Origin: Roseibium algicola
Lineage (GTDB): Bacteria > Pseudomonadota > Alphaproteobacteria > Rhizobiales > Stappiaceae
Direction: 5' to 3'
Assembly: GCF_001999245.1 (NCBI RefSeq)
Contig: NZ_CP019631.1
Coordinates: 124,001 to 188,000 of the forward strand
DNA: 64,000 nucleotides
Part shown: positions 9,017 to 18,171 of the stretch, piece after piece
Position numbering within the stretch: position 1 is the stretch's first letter
How the letters are laid out: each line of letters opens with the position of its first letter
The notes under the pieces: generated by a model
The model's input: only the letters and a program-made list of their open reading frames with translations
Told to the model about the DNA's origin: nothing
Databases searched by the model: none
Position numbers and translations under genes: made by a program

Positions 9017-12000
9017 ATGACATCCGAACTGACGTCGCTGCAGCGCGCGTACCTCCTTGGCAGAAGCGAATATGTGCCTCTCGGCGGTGTCGCGATGCAG
9101 GAGTTTCGAGAGTATCGCGGTCGCTTCAACCTCGCTCTTCTGGAGCGCCGATTGCTCCATCTGGCAGAGCGATATGACAGCCTGCGGACGGTTGTCGATG
9201 GCCAACGCCAATCGAGGCACGTCCTGGCAACGCCGCAGGTCGATTTCCTCCGCATCGATCTGTCCGACCAGACGCCGGAAAGTGCTGAGCAAAAGATCGC
9301 CGAGTTGAAGCAGGGGTTTACCCATGAGCTGTTCGATCTGACTGCACCGCCCTGGCGGGTCGTCGCGTTCCAGCTGCCCGAAACGGCCGGCAAGACCGGA
9401 GATGACTGTGCAATCTTCTTCCGGTTCGATGCGCTGATCCTGGACGGTTTTTCCATAGCTGCGCTGATGGTTGAACTGTTCGAGGATCGACAGATCGAAT
9501 CCGCGGCAAGCTTGCCTGTTCCTTCTGCCATACAGCCGATCAAGAGCCAGAACGAGGCTGATGCAGACTACTGGAGGGCCAAGCTCGGGTCTTACGAAGG
9601 CGTGCCGAAGCTTCCCTGGGCGAAATCTCTGGAGACCATTGGAACCTCTCGCTATGCGCGCGCCGGTTTGACGATCGATGCAGCACGATTCCGCAAGCTC
9701 ACGCGCATGGGGGCAAAGGCGGGCCTCTTTCGCAATACGGTGCTGTCGGCCGTGATCCTGGAAGTTCTGTCGCACTGGTTGAGCGAAGGGGGGCTTCATG
9801 TCGGCGTACCGGCGGCCCCGCGAACGGAAGGGGGCTACCAAAACGGGTCGACGTTCTTTGCCGTCGCTTGGGACGGGCAGGGAACCGACGATTTTGTTGC
9901 CAGGGCAAGGGCCTTGCAGGACGACGTTCTGGAGGGGCTGGATCACCTGTCGTTTTCCGGCGTCGACATCAGCCGGTTCCTGATGGATCTCGGCGGTGGT
10001 GCAAGTGGTGTCGCCCTGCCGGTTGTCCTCACGAACGGGCTGTCCTGGCCAGTGCTCTCGTCCGATGCGCACGTTCGCCTGCATGACGGCCTGACACAGA
10101 CACCGCAGGTCGCATTGGACATTCGCCTGGGTGCGTTGGCCGACGGAGGTCTGGTGATCGATATCGATCATGCTGTCGAGGCTATCGAGCGCACCGTCGT
10201 CGACGATATTCTTACAGCCATCGACAGGGCCGTGACCGCTATCTGCGAAAGCGAAGAGCTTCAGGTCGAAGCGCGAAACGTGCTGGATTTCGACCACTAT
10301 CGGTTCAACATGCCGGAGGAGACTTTTGCCGCCTGCGGGTTCCTGAGGCGCATTGCCGACAACATGTTTTCAACACCGCCGGAAAACGACGCGCTTGTCT
10401 GCGGTGCCCGTCGGGTCTCCTATGCAGAGCTCGGCAGGGGCGTGCACAAGGTGCTGGCGTCTCTCGCGGCCCGAAACCTTCAAAAGGGAAATGTTGCGGT
10501 TCTTGCGCTGCCGCGTTCTCCTGAACAGACGATGGTGACGCTGGCCTGTGCGCTGCGTGGGGTAACCTGGGTTCCCGTGGATGCTTCTGCCCCAGAAGAG
10601 CGCAGAAAATTTCTCTGCGACAATTGCAAGCCAGACCTTGTCGTCGGAACGCAGCCGGTTGAGGGCTACGACGTCGTTTCTGCCGAGACGCTGCTGCAGG
10701 GAGAACCCTCCGGCGACGTATTTGACTTCATGCCGCCGCTTCAGGAGCTCTCGTCCAGTCCGGAGGCTGCCTACTATCTTTATACGTCAGGCACGACCGG
10801 GAAACCGAAATGCGTCGTGCTGTCCAACCGATCGACCGACAACGTCATCGGCAGTACCAATGCGGAGTGGGAAATCACTTCGGGTGACATCTTCATTTCA
10901 GTCAGTCCATTGCATCACGACATGTCTGTCTACGAGGTCTTCGGGTGTCTGACCGCTGGCGGAACGCTGGTTCAACCCGCTGAGGGCGAGGAGAAGGATG
11001 CGGTTCGGTGGAACCAGCTGATTGACGCGCACGGCGTAACGATCTGGTCCTCGGTTCCGACCATCTTCGAGATGCTGCTTTCCTGCCGTCAAGAGCCGGA
11101 ACTTGCCAACTTGCGCCTGATCAACCAGGGCGGCGACTACCTCAAACCGGCGGTGATCGCAGAAGTAAGGCGCAGCAACCCGGCTATCCGATTGAGTTCA
11201 ATCGGCGGACCGACCGAAACCACGATCTGGAGTATCTGGCACAGGATCTGTCCGGAAGATACAGGCAACATACCTTATGGCCGACCGCTGCCGGCAAACC
11301 GGTATTTCGTGCTCAACGAGAAAGGCGAGCACTGCCCTGTCGGTGTTGTTGGCCGTATCCATTCTTCGGGTGTGAACACGGCGCTCGGATATCTGGAAGA
11401 CGGCGAGTTGCGGCAGCATGACTTCGTCGTGATCCGGGATGAGCACGGAGAGCCGGTTCGCGCATTCCGGTCCGGAGACCGGGGGCGATACAGGCAGGAC
11501 GGACTGATCCTGTTCGACAGCCGCGTTCAGGGTTACGTCAAGGTGCGCGGCGTCCGCATTTCCATGCCTGACGTCGAGAATGAACTTGTGAAACACCCTG
11601 ACGTGGCCCGCGTTCTACTGACGGATCTTGGAGACGAACGCCGTGGGGAAACCGAATTGGGCGCCCTTTATGAACCGGTTCCAGGAAGCGGACTTTCCGA
11701 TGCGGACCTTCGGAATTTTGCAAGACAGCACCTGCAGGAATCCCACGTTCCGGCTTACTTTTTGAAGGTGGATAGCATTCCGCTGTCTGCCAATGGAAAA
11801 CCGGATCGAAGGGCTGCAAGGCAATTGTTTGCAGATTTCCCTTCCAGGCAACCGGTGCCGCAAAGGAAAACATCCTCGGCAAAACGGCGGCTTGTCGACA
11901 TCTATCTGGAGGTCGTCGGCTGCGGATCAACGTCAGCCGTAAATGGGGCTACCGACTTCCTGTCGATGGGGCTTTTACCGTCGCATCTCAAGACGATCGC

Positions 12001-12106
12001 TCAGCGCATCTCCGACGAATTCGGCGTCGCTCTGCCGCCAAAGCAACTTCTCACGTGCCGAAACGCGAATCAGGTGGAGGAACTCGTTTCCCGAGAGCTG
12101 CCTTGA
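9017..12106 (+). CDS. NRPS: cyclization - adenylation - degenerate carrier
   Basis: This 1029-residue NRPS has three parts. Residues ~1-430 are a second cyclization domain with DALILDGFS (D138, D143, S146). Residues ~450-945 are an adenylation domain: A3 YTSGTTGKPK, A5 GGPTETTIWS, A7 RSGDRGRYR, A8 GYVKVRGVRIS, and A10 SANGKPDRRA with the catalytic Lys. The pocket (HHDMSVYEVFG, IWSSVPTIF) resembles Cy-partner domains for Thr, Ser or Cys; which one cannot be decided by eye. Residues ~955-1029 are carrier-like, but the normal Ser position is Pro988 (MGLLPSHL), with Ser989 next to it. The ATG at 9017 has GGAGA upstream and lies 16 bases after the Cy gene. Confidence 0.85.
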   Translation: MTSELTSLQRAYLLGRSEYVPLGGVAMQEFREYRGRFNLALLERRLLHLAERYDSLRTVVDGQRQSRHVLATPQVDFLRIDLSDQTPESAEQKIAELKQGFTHELFDLTAPPWRVVAFQLPETAGKTGDDCAIFFRFDALILDGFSIAALMVELFEDRQIESAASLPVPSAIQPIKSQNEADADYWRAKLGSYEGVPKLPWAKSLETIGTSRYARAGLTIDAARFRKLTRMGAKAGLFRNTVLSAVILEVLSHWLSEGGLHVGVPAAPRTEGGYQNGSTFFAVAWDGQGTDDFVARARALQDDVLEGLDHLSFSGVDISRFLMDLGGGASGVALPVVLTNGLSWPVLSSDAHVRLHDGLTQTPQVALDIRLGALADGGLVIDIDHAVEAIERTVVDDILTAIDRAVTAICESEELQVEARNVLDFDHYRFNMPEETFAACGFLRRIADNMFSTPPENDALVCGARRVSYAELGRGVHKVLASLAARNLQKGNVAVLALPRSPEQTMVTLACALRGVTWVPVDASAPEERRKFLCDNCKPDLVVGTQPVEGYDVVSAETLLQGEPSGDVFDFMPPLQELSSSPEAAYYLYTSGTTGKPKCVVLSNRSTDNVIGSTNAEWEITSGDIFISVSPLHHDMSVYEVFGCLTAGGTLVQPAEGEEKDAVRWNQLIDAHGVTIWSSVPTIFEMLLSCRQEPELANLRLINQGGDYLKPAVIAEVRRSNPAIRLSSIGGPTETTIWSIWHRICPEDTGNIPYGRPLPANRYFVLNEKGEHCPVGVVGRIHSSGVNTALGYLEDGELRQHDFVVIRDEHGEPVRAFRSGDRGRYRQDGLILFDSRVQGYVKVRGVRISMPDVENELVKHPDVARVLLTDLGDERRGETELGALYEPVPGSGLSDADLRNFARQHLQESHVPAYFLKVDSIPLSANGKPDRRAARQLFADFPSRQPVPQRKTSSAKRRLVDIYLEVVGCGSTSAVNGATDFLSMGLLPSHLKTIAQRISDEFGVALPPKQLLTCRNANQVEELVSRELP

Positions 12107-12183
12107 TTGGCCTCAAGACGTTCCGTTTTCCAACCTTGCGAATAATTCCGTCGTCATTTGACATCGAAAAAGGAGTTTCGTTC

Positions 12184-13569
12184 ATGCCGGACATCGGTCC
12201 AACCGGTGAGATGCCGCTGACGCTGCCACAGCTCGACTTCTGGGAAGAATTCACCTTTCATCCCGACCAGCCTGTGTCGACGGTCGCGCATTACATCGAG
12301 CTTGAAGACGACATAGACGAGCTTGCGTTGACCAGGGCGATCACACGCACCATCCGCGAGGCCGAGATCCTGTCGGCACGGTTTCGGGTGAGCCCGGATG
12401 GTGGAGCGCCGGTTCAGGTCTGTGATCCGGAATTTCTGCCCGCGCTTGTACAGGTGGACTTGCGCGAGGAAGCCGAGCCACTGGAAGTTGCCAGAAAGCG
12501 GATGGAAACCGATCTGGCCGCAAAGCTGGATTTGCGGCACGATAAACTGTCGGCGCATGCGCTTTACCGCGTCGGGGAGAGAAAGTACCTCTGGTACATC
12601 CGCGCTCACCATATCATCGTCGATGGCTATGGTCTGGCGCTGATCGAACAGCGTTGTGCCGAGCTGTACAATCATTATCGCGGCAAGGGCGATGCCGGTA
12701 TGCCATTCCATCCGCTGGCAAGTTTTCTATCTGAAGAGGCTCGATATCAGGAGAGCCGGCAGTGGAACGACGACAAGGCGTTCTGGTCGGACTTTTTCGC
12801 AAGTGCCGCCGACATCGAAGTTTTGGAGCGGGGAGATGAAGACTATGGTGGCCCCGGGTATCACGCTCAGGTTTCTCTAACTTCGGAGTTCACGCGAAAC
12901 CTGCAGGCAACCGCTGCGACGGTTGAAATTGGCTGGCCGGATCTCCTGACACTGCTCTGCGGTCTCTATCTTCTGCGCGAACGGGCCGGTCGGCAGATGC
13001 CGCCCGAGAATGCGTTGACACTCTGGCTTCCATTCATGAGCAGGTGGGGCAGCGTGGGGGCGCATTTGCCGGCGCTGCTGGTCAACATTCTGCCGTTCCG
13101 GATGGAGGTGAACAGAACCGACACCCTGGCAGATTTTCTGAAAGGCTCGGCCGCTGAGCTGAAACGCCAAAGACGGTACAGCCGCTACCGTATCGAGCAG
13201 ATTTCACAAGACCAGGGGCTGACAGAAGGCAGCCGGTACTTCTTCTCTCCCCTGATCAACGTACTGCCCTTCAATGCACCGGCTTTCACCGGTTGCAGGT
13301 CTCGCCGCCATATTCTTGGCAGTGGCCCCGCTGACGGTTTCAATCTCACCTTCCGAGGAGAGGATGACGCAAGCAACCTAACCCTGTGCCTGGACGCCGA
13401 TCCCAGCCTGATGAGCACACAGGCTTTCAGCGAGCACGAAAAGAAACTGCCGTCATTCCTGTCAGATGCACTTCAGCCGGAATGGCTGACACGACCGGTC
13501 GGCGATGTCCTTGCAACGACCTGCTCCTCGGCTCTGTTTGACGCAGCTGTGCAGCGATTTCCGATGTAG
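12184..13569 (+). CDS. Stand-alone NRPS condensation domain protein (VibH-like)
   Basis: The 461-residue protein is a single condensation domain with an intact catalytic motif AHHIIVDGYG (H142, H143, D147, G148) and the late-core segment RYFFSPLINVLPF. There is no carrier, adenylation or thioesterase domain. In vibriobactin synthesis, free-standing VibH joins 2,3-dihydroxybenzoyl-carrier to the free polyamine norspermidine. A similar role, acylating a soluble amine such as spermidine or norspermidine, is the natural inference here. The ATG at 12184 has AGGAG eight bases upstream. The gap after the preceding gene is 77 bases, and it faces the convergent LacI gene. Confidence 0.82.
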   Translation: MPDIGPTGEMPLTLPQLDFWEEFTFHPDQPVSTVAHYIELEDDIDELALTRAITRTIREAEILSARFRVSPDGGAPVQVCDPEFLPALVQVDLREEAEPLEVARKRMETDLAAKLDLRHDKLSAHALYRVGERKYLWYIRAHHIIVDGYGLALIEQRCAELYNHYRGKGDAGMPFHPLASFLSEEARYQESRQWNDDKAFWSDFFASAADIEVLERGDEDYGGPGYHAQVSLTSEFTRNLQATAATVEIGWPDLLTLLCGLYLLRERAGRQMPPENALTLWLPFMSRWGSVGAHLPALLVNILPFRMEVNRTDTLADFLKGSAAELKRQRRYSRYRIEQISQDQGLTEGSRYFFSPLINVLPFNAPAFTGCRSRRHILGSGPADGFNLTFRGEDDASNLTLCLDADPSLMSTQAFSEHEKKLPSFLSDALQPEWLTRPVGDVLATTCSSALFDAAVQRFPM

Positions 13570-13658
13570 TGACACGTCATCAGGGACTGACTGTCTTTGG
13601 GAGGGGTGGGCAGCGTCCGCTGAAAAACAAGTGGCAAGCCGGTCGGATACGAGTTGGA

Positions 13659-14678
13659 CTACCGGCAAGGTGGCGGCGCGAAACTCTCTGTTATGGCCAT
13701 CGTGGCAGGCCAGACAATTCTGGTCTTGTGGCTGTTGTCGCGCAGCACTTGCAGAACTTCCCTCGCGATTGTTCGCCCGAGCTGCTCCAGATCGATCTCG
13801 AATGCCGTTACCGGCGGGTTGAGGAAGCGAAGGAGCTTGCTTCTGCGGAGTGTTGCAACCGACAGGTCCTTGCCCGGTGAGAGCCCGGCTTCCTGAAGGG
13901 CCGAGTAAACGCCAAATGCCATCAGTTCGTAGTTCAGCAGCAGCGCGGTCGCCCGGTTGGGCATTTCCAGAATCTGGCGGGTCACCTGATTGCCGCCGGA
14001 CTCGCTGACTTCACACTCGAAGATCAGACCGGGATCGAATTCCAGCCCCGTTTCGGCAACTGCGTTTTCATAGGCTTCGCGCAACACACTGGCGATGTTG
14101 GATCGGGTCGGCGGCACGGTAATGGCAATGCGTTTATGCCCGAGGGCCACCAGCTTGCGGATTGTCTGATCGACATATCCTTCGAAATCGAGATCGATCC
14201 AGGGGTGCTGGTCTTCCAGGCGTGACCGTCCGAGTGTCAGGAATGGGAGCCGTGACTTGAGCAGGAACTCGATCCGCGGATCATTCTTCATGGTCGCGGT
14301 TACAACAATGGCATCCGCCGTGCCGCGCGCGATAACACGTTTCAGAAACTCCGTCGGATCGTTGGCGGAGTGGCAAGGCAGGATGATGAGATCATAGCCC
14401 TGGTCGTCGAGTTCGGCCTGCATGGCGTCTATCACGCGCATGAAGAAGTTGTCGCCGCTCCTGAGTTCCGACTGCCCGGTTTCAAGCATGAAGGCGATTG
14501 TCTGCGTTGTTCCACGACGCAGCGAACGGCCCGAAGCGTTCGCACTGTAGCCGAGTTCAACTGCAGCATTGAGCACGCGCTCTCGGGTCTTTGCGTTTAC
14601 ATCCGGCTTGTCGTTCAGCGCTCGCGAAACGGTTCCGATAGAGATCCCAAGATGTTGCGCGAGGTCTTTTATGTTCAA
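13659..14678 (-). CDS. LacI-family transcriptional repressor
   Basis: This 339-residue regulator has an N-terminal LacI helix-turn-helix (IKDLAQHLGISIGTVSRALN), a hinge around residues 45-60, and a periplasmic-binding-protein-like sensor domain. I prefer the TTG start at 14678, which follows AGGAG by nine bases and begins directly at the helix-turn-helix; the longer open frame to 14741 overlaps one operator. It is divergent from a sugar dehydrogenase/isomerase/CUT1 transporter operon, which it most likely represses until a sugar or derivative binds. Two palindromic sites lie between the two genes. Confidence 0.9.
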   Translation of the reverse strand: MNIKDLAQHLGISIGTVSRALNDKPDVNAKTRERVLNAAVELGYSANASGRSLRRGTTQTIAFMLETGQSELRSGDNFFMRVIDAMQAELDDQGYDLIILPCHSANDPTEFLKRVIARGTADAIVVTATMKNDPRIEFLLKSRLPFLTLGRSRLEDQHPWIDLDFEGYVDQTIRKLVALGHKRIAITVPPTRSNIASVLREAYENAVAETGLEFDPGLIFECEVSESGGNQVTRQILEMPNRATALLLNYELMAFGVYSALQEAGLSPGKDLSVATLRRSKLLRFLNPPVTAFEIDLEQLGRTIAREVLQVLRDNSHKTRIVWPATMAITESFAPPPCR

Positions 14679-14703
14679 GGACAGGGGCTCCTGAAAAGAT
14701 TTC

Positions 14704-14717
14704 CGAAAACGTTTACG
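14704..14717. promoter_or_regulatory. LacI-type operator, proximal to repressor gene
   Basis: CGAAAACGTTTACG is a near-perfect LacI-family operator around a central CG, differing at one base from the perfect site 51 bases away. It lies 26 bases upstream of the repressor's preferred start, so it could give autoregulation. Confidence 0.7.
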
Positions 14718-14724
14718 AAACTTC

Positions 14725-14768
14725 TTGACACAAAGTTCCATCGTAATCTAGCGTCGTAAACGTTTACG
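14725..14768 (+). promoter_or_regulatory. Promoter -35 and perfect LacI operator for the sugar operon
   Basis: CGTAAACGTTTACG at 14755-14768 is a perfect 14-base palindrome of the LacI/GalR type. A consensus -35 TTGACA lies at 14725-14730, so the operator would sit just after the -10 and cover the start site; the -10 itself is weak. The second site centred 51 bases upstream (about five helical turns) would allow both sites to lie on one DNA face. Confidence 0.7.
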
Positions 14769-14818
14769 GAGCCCGGAAAGACGAAAGGTCACAACCGCGC
14801 CCGATGGGAGGAAATCAC

Positions 14819-15850
14819 ATGCAGACCGCCGTCATGGTGGGGTGCGGAGCCATGTCCGAGGGCTGGCTACGTGCACTTCAGGACATCAACTCTTCCGGCA
14901 AGCGGGTCGAGATTGTCGGCTTTGTCGACCTTGACACGGACCTTGCGCAAAAACGTGCTCAGACCTCCGGATTCGGCAACGCAGAGGCCGGAAACGATCT
15001 GACGGAACTGCTGTCCAGGCTGAAGCCAGACCTCCTGTTCGATATCGTCGTGCCATCCGCCCGCAACGAGGTGGTGACCCAGGGCTTTGCTGCCGGCTGC
15101 GATGTACTTTCCGAAAAACCGATGGCGAACTCGCTGGATGAGGCAAAAGCGCTGCTCGACGTGCGACGGGATCAGGGCAGGTTGCATGCCGTGATTCAGA
15201 ACCGCCGGTTTCTGCCCGGCATCCGGCGTGCAAAACAGTTTCTGGACCAGGGTGGCATTGGGCGGATCGCGGAGGTCCATTGCGACTTCTTCATCGCACC
15301 GCATTTCGGCGGGTTCCGGGAGGAGATGGATCATGTGCTGTTGCACGACATGGCAATCCACACTTTCGACGCGGCCCGTTTCGTCGCCGGGCTGGAACCA
15401 CGCCGGGTCTTCTGTCACGAGAGCAATCCGTCCCATTCCTGGTACCGCCACGGAGCCAGTGCCGCCGCCATCTTCGACTGCCATGACAATGTAACCATGA
15501 CCTATCGCGGCTCGTGGTGTGCGGAAGGCGCACGCACGGACTGGGAAGCCTCCTGGCGGATCATCGGATCGCGCGGAACTCTTTTGTGGGACGGCAACGA
15601 AGGCTTCCGAGCCGAAATCGTGAAATCGGCTGAAGGCTTTCTGTATCCGCTGGAAGAGGTCGAGGTACCCGAATTGCCCGCATCGCTGGAGGCCACCGGC
15701 CATGCAGGCGTCATTGCCGATTTCCTGGATGCGCGCGAGACCGGCAGGGCCGCTCTCACGGATTCCGCCGACAACATCCGCTCACTCGCCATGACGTTTG
15801 CTGCAATCCGGAGTGCCGAGGAAGAGCGCTTCGTCGAGATAGATATCTGA
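14819..15850 (+). CDS. Gfo/Idh/MocA-family oxidoreductase
   Basis: The 343-residue NAD(P)-dependent sugar dehydrogenase has an N-terminal Rossmann fold (VMVGCGAMSEGWL) and the characteristic EKP motif in DVLSEKPMANS. The C-terminal substrate domain contains HDMAIHTFDAARF, where the Asp and His fit the family's catalytic positions. The ATG at 14819 has GGGAGG seven bases upstream; an in-frame ATG at 14804 has worse spacing. It is the first gene of a LacI-controlled operon with an isomerase and a CUT1 transporter, so it probably oxidises a sugar, inositol or derivative at a ring carbon. The substrate is unknown. Confidence 0.88.
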   Translation: MQTAVMVGCGAMSEGWLRALQDINSSGKRVEIVGFVDLDTDLAQKRAQTSGFGNAEAGNDLTELLSRLKPDLLFDIVVPSARNEVVTQGFAAGCDVLSEKPMANSLDEAKALLDVRRDQGRLHAVIQNRRFLPGIRRAKQFLDQGGIGRIAEVHCDFFIAPHFGGFREEMDHVLLHDMAIHTFDAARFVAGLEPRRVFCHESNPSHSWYRHGASAAAIFDCHDNVTMTYRGSWCAEGARTDWEASWRIIGSRGTLLWDGNEGFRAEIVKSAEGFLYPLEEVEVPELPASLEATGHAGVIADFLDARETGRAALTDSADNIRSLAMTFAAIRSAEEERFVEIDI

Positions 15851-15867
15851 CCCGAGGACATTCATTC

Positions 15868-16800
15868 ATGAGCAATCCTGCAAAATCCATTCGCATCGGA
15901 ACGATGATCGCCGCCACGGGCGGAGAAGCTGCGAGGCGGATCGATGAAATCGCCGATCTCGGGTTTGAAAGCTTCGAGCCGTTCTTCTGGCAGACGACCA
16001 ACGGGCAGGACCTGGCCGAGCTCGGCAAGCGCTGTGTCGAGGCGATCGGCGACCGGGACATCACCATCTCGACCCTGGGCATGTTCGGGAACCCGCTGGA
16101 AGATCAGCCGCTGGACCGGGACACCCTGCAGGGATGGAAGGACTGTATCGATAACGCCCATCACTTCGGCGCTACTTGCGTCGCCGGCTTTACAGGCAGG
16201 ATCCGTGGCAAGCCCCTGGAAGACAGCCTGCCCAAATACAGGGAAGTCTGGTCGGAGCTGGCAAAACGTGCCGCTGACAAGGGTGTCAGGATCGCTTTTG
16301 AAAATTGCGCCATGGACGGGAACTGGCAGACCGGCGATTGGAACATCGCCCATAATCCGGATGCCTGGGAACTGATGTTCAACGAAACGACGGACGACAA
16401 TCTCGGCCTGGAATGGGAGCCTTGCCACCAGCTTGTCTATCTGATCGATCCGTTGCCGCAGATCCGCAAGTGGGCCGACAAGATCTTTCACGTGCACGGC
16501 AAGGACGCCACAGTCCGCCATGATGTCATCCGGGAACACGGCATCTTCGGAAAACATCCGTTCGTCTTCATGCGCACGCCGGGTTTTGGCGATAGCAACT
16601 GGACAGACATCATCAGCGAGCTGCGTCTTGCAGGGTATTCAGGCTCCATCGACATCGAGGGCTGGCACGACCCGGTCTATCGCGACGAGCTCGAAATGAC
16701 CGGCCAGGTGCATGCGCTCAACCATCTGAAAACTAGCCGGGGCGGTGCCTTCATACCGGGAACCGGCAAATACGAAGGCGGCGATCCCTCACTGACCTAG
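15868..16800 (+). CDS. Sugar phosphate isomerase/epimerase-like TIM barrel protein
   Basis: The 310-residue protein has the xylose-isomerase-like/AP-endonuclease-2 TIM-barrel fold used by IolE, IolI and sugar epimerases. Conserved metal-ligand segments are recognisable: AFENCAMDG, LEWEPCHQL, HVHGKDA, and GSIDIEGWHDPV near the C-terminus. It starts 17 bases after the oxidoreductase gene. Such pairs usually interconvert oxidised sugars or inositols; keto-sugar isomerisation or epimerisation after the dehydrogenase step is a reasonable inference, but the exact reaction is not readable. Confidence 0.85.
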   Translation: MSNPAKSIRIGTMIAATGGEAARRIDEIADLGFESFEPFFWQTTNGQDLAELGKRCVEAIGDRDITISTLGMFGNPLEDQPLDRDTLQGWKDCIDNAHHFGATCVAGFTGRIRGKPLEDSLPKYREVWSELAKRAADKGVRIAFENCAMDGNWQTGDWNIAHNPDAWELMFNETTDDNLGLEWEPCHQLVYLIDPLPQIRKWADKIFHVHGKDATVRHDVIREHGIFGKHPFVFMRTPGFGDSNWTDIISELRLAGYSGSIDIEGWHDPVYRDELEMTGQVHALNHLKTSRGGAFIPGTGKYEGGDPSLT

Positions 16801-16847
16801 GGCAACGCCGTCCGTCATTCATGTCGCATACAGGGAGGAGACCCAAA

Positions 16848-18056
16848 ATGGACTTGAAATCAATAGCATTGGCAACATCCGGGCTGATCGCGCTGGCTTC
16901 AACCGCCGTTGCCGATCCGGTCGAGCTGGATCTGTGGACCATCGACGACCCGGGCGAATATCACTACGTCATGGCCGACGAGTTCATGGCCAAGCATCCC
17001 GACATCAAGATCAACGTGCGGACCGTCCAGTTCGAGGACATGGTCAATGACCTCGCACGCGGCGTGGCGACTGGCGATGCTCCCGACATCACCTATATCG
17101 ACAATCCGGAAGTGGCGCTGTTTGCTTCTCGCGGACTGTTGCTCGATTTGAAACCCTATATCGAGCAGTCCGATATCGTGAATGCCGACGACATCTTCCC
17201 GGGACCGCTGTCATCGGTCAGCTACGAGGGTGGCATCTATGGCATTCCGCGTGGGGCGAACACGATCGCTCTCTACTACAATGCCGACATGTACCGGGCG
17301 GCCGGGCTCGACCCCGACAACCCGCCACGCACCTGGGACGAGCTTTACGAAGCCGCCAAGGCGCTGACCAAGCCGGAAGAGAATATCTACGGCCTCGCTT
17401 TTTCTGCGGTTGCGACCGAAGAGGGCACTTTCCAGTTTTTGCCCTGGCTGCAGATGACCGGTGGGGATTACGACAACGTCGACACGGACGGGGCGGTACG
17501 AGCGCTTTCACTCTGGAAGAAAATCCTCGACGAAGGACTGGCCTCGCCGGACACGCTCATTCGCGGTCAGTGGGACAGCACCGGTACTTTCAATGCCGGG
17601 ACCGCCGCAATGTCGATCTCGGGACCCTGGGAACTGCCCCGGATGAGCTCGGAAGCCAAGTTCGATTTCAGGGCTGCGCTCCTGCCCGCACCGGACGAGG
17701 GAGCGGACCGTGCCTCGGCGCTGGGGGAGGGCGACAACGTCATTCTGGCCAGCACCGACAATCCGGATGAAGCCTTCCTGTTCCTGGAGTTTCTCTATGA
17801 CAACATGGACCGCGTCTGGAATGAATTCGGCTACCTGCCGGCTTCCAAGGTCGAGGTGAAGGATCCCAAGTATCCTGAAATCTATGCGGTCTTCGAAGAA
17901 TCGATGAAATATGCCCGCAACCGCGGACCTCATCCGCAGTGGCCGCGCATCAGCAAGGCGATCCAGACCGCAATCCAGTCGACACTGACCGGTCAGGCAA
18001 CGCCTGAAGATGCTCTCGCTGCCGCGCAGACCAGCATCGACAAGGTCCTGAAGTAG
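16848..18056 (+). CDS. CUT1 sugar ABC transporter substrate-binding protein
   Basis: This is a 402-residue extracellular solute-binding protein family 1 (MalE/UgpB-like). A signal peptide ends near residue 23 (AVADPVELDLW). The mature part has the YIDNPEVALFASRGLL lobe and the late PQWPRISKAIQTAIQ segment typical of the family. The ATG at 16848 follows AGGGAGGAG; an earlier in-frame ATG at 16821 lacks this spacing. It supplies a sugar or sugar-like ligand to the two permeases encoded after the hairpin at 18098. Confidence 0.9.
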   Translation: MDLKSIALATSGLIALASTAVADPVELDLWTIDDPGEYHYVMADEFMAKHPDIKINVRTVQFEDMVNDLARGVATGDAPDITYIDNPEVALFASRGLLLDLKPYIEQSDIVNADDIFPGPLSSVSYEGGIYGIPRGANTIALYYNADMYRAAGLDPDNPPRTWDELYEAAKALTKPEENIYGLAFSAVATEEGTFQFLPWLQMTGGDYDNVDTDGAVRALSLWKKILDEGLASPDTLIRGQWDSTGTFNAGTAAMSISGPWELPRMSSEAKFDFRAALLPAPDEGADRASALGEGDNVILASTDNPDEAFLFLEFLYDNMDRVWNEFGYLPASKVEVKDPKYPEIYAVFEESMKYARNRGPHPQWPRISKAIQTAIQSTLTGQATPEDALAAAQTSIDKVLK

Positions 18057-18097
18057 GGTCTGTTCAGGCGGGGTTTTGCGATGTTCGCCCTGCCTTG

Positions 18098-18147
18098 GGG
18101 TGTGTGCTCGCGAGCCGTCCGACCGGACGGGAGCGCACACCCTTTTT
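18098..18147 (+). terminator. Hairpin after the binding-protein gene (partial terminator)
   Basis: A long stem pairs GGGTGTGTGCTC with GAGCGCACACCC (one G-T wobble), encloses an inner CCGTCC/GGACGG stem, and is followed by TTTTT. Placed between the binding-protein and permease genes, it likely ends part of the transcripts or protects the upstream mRNA, giving more binding protein than permease. Confidence 0.75.
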
Positions 18148-18171
18148 CATCCGCCATGGAGGAGGAGACGG

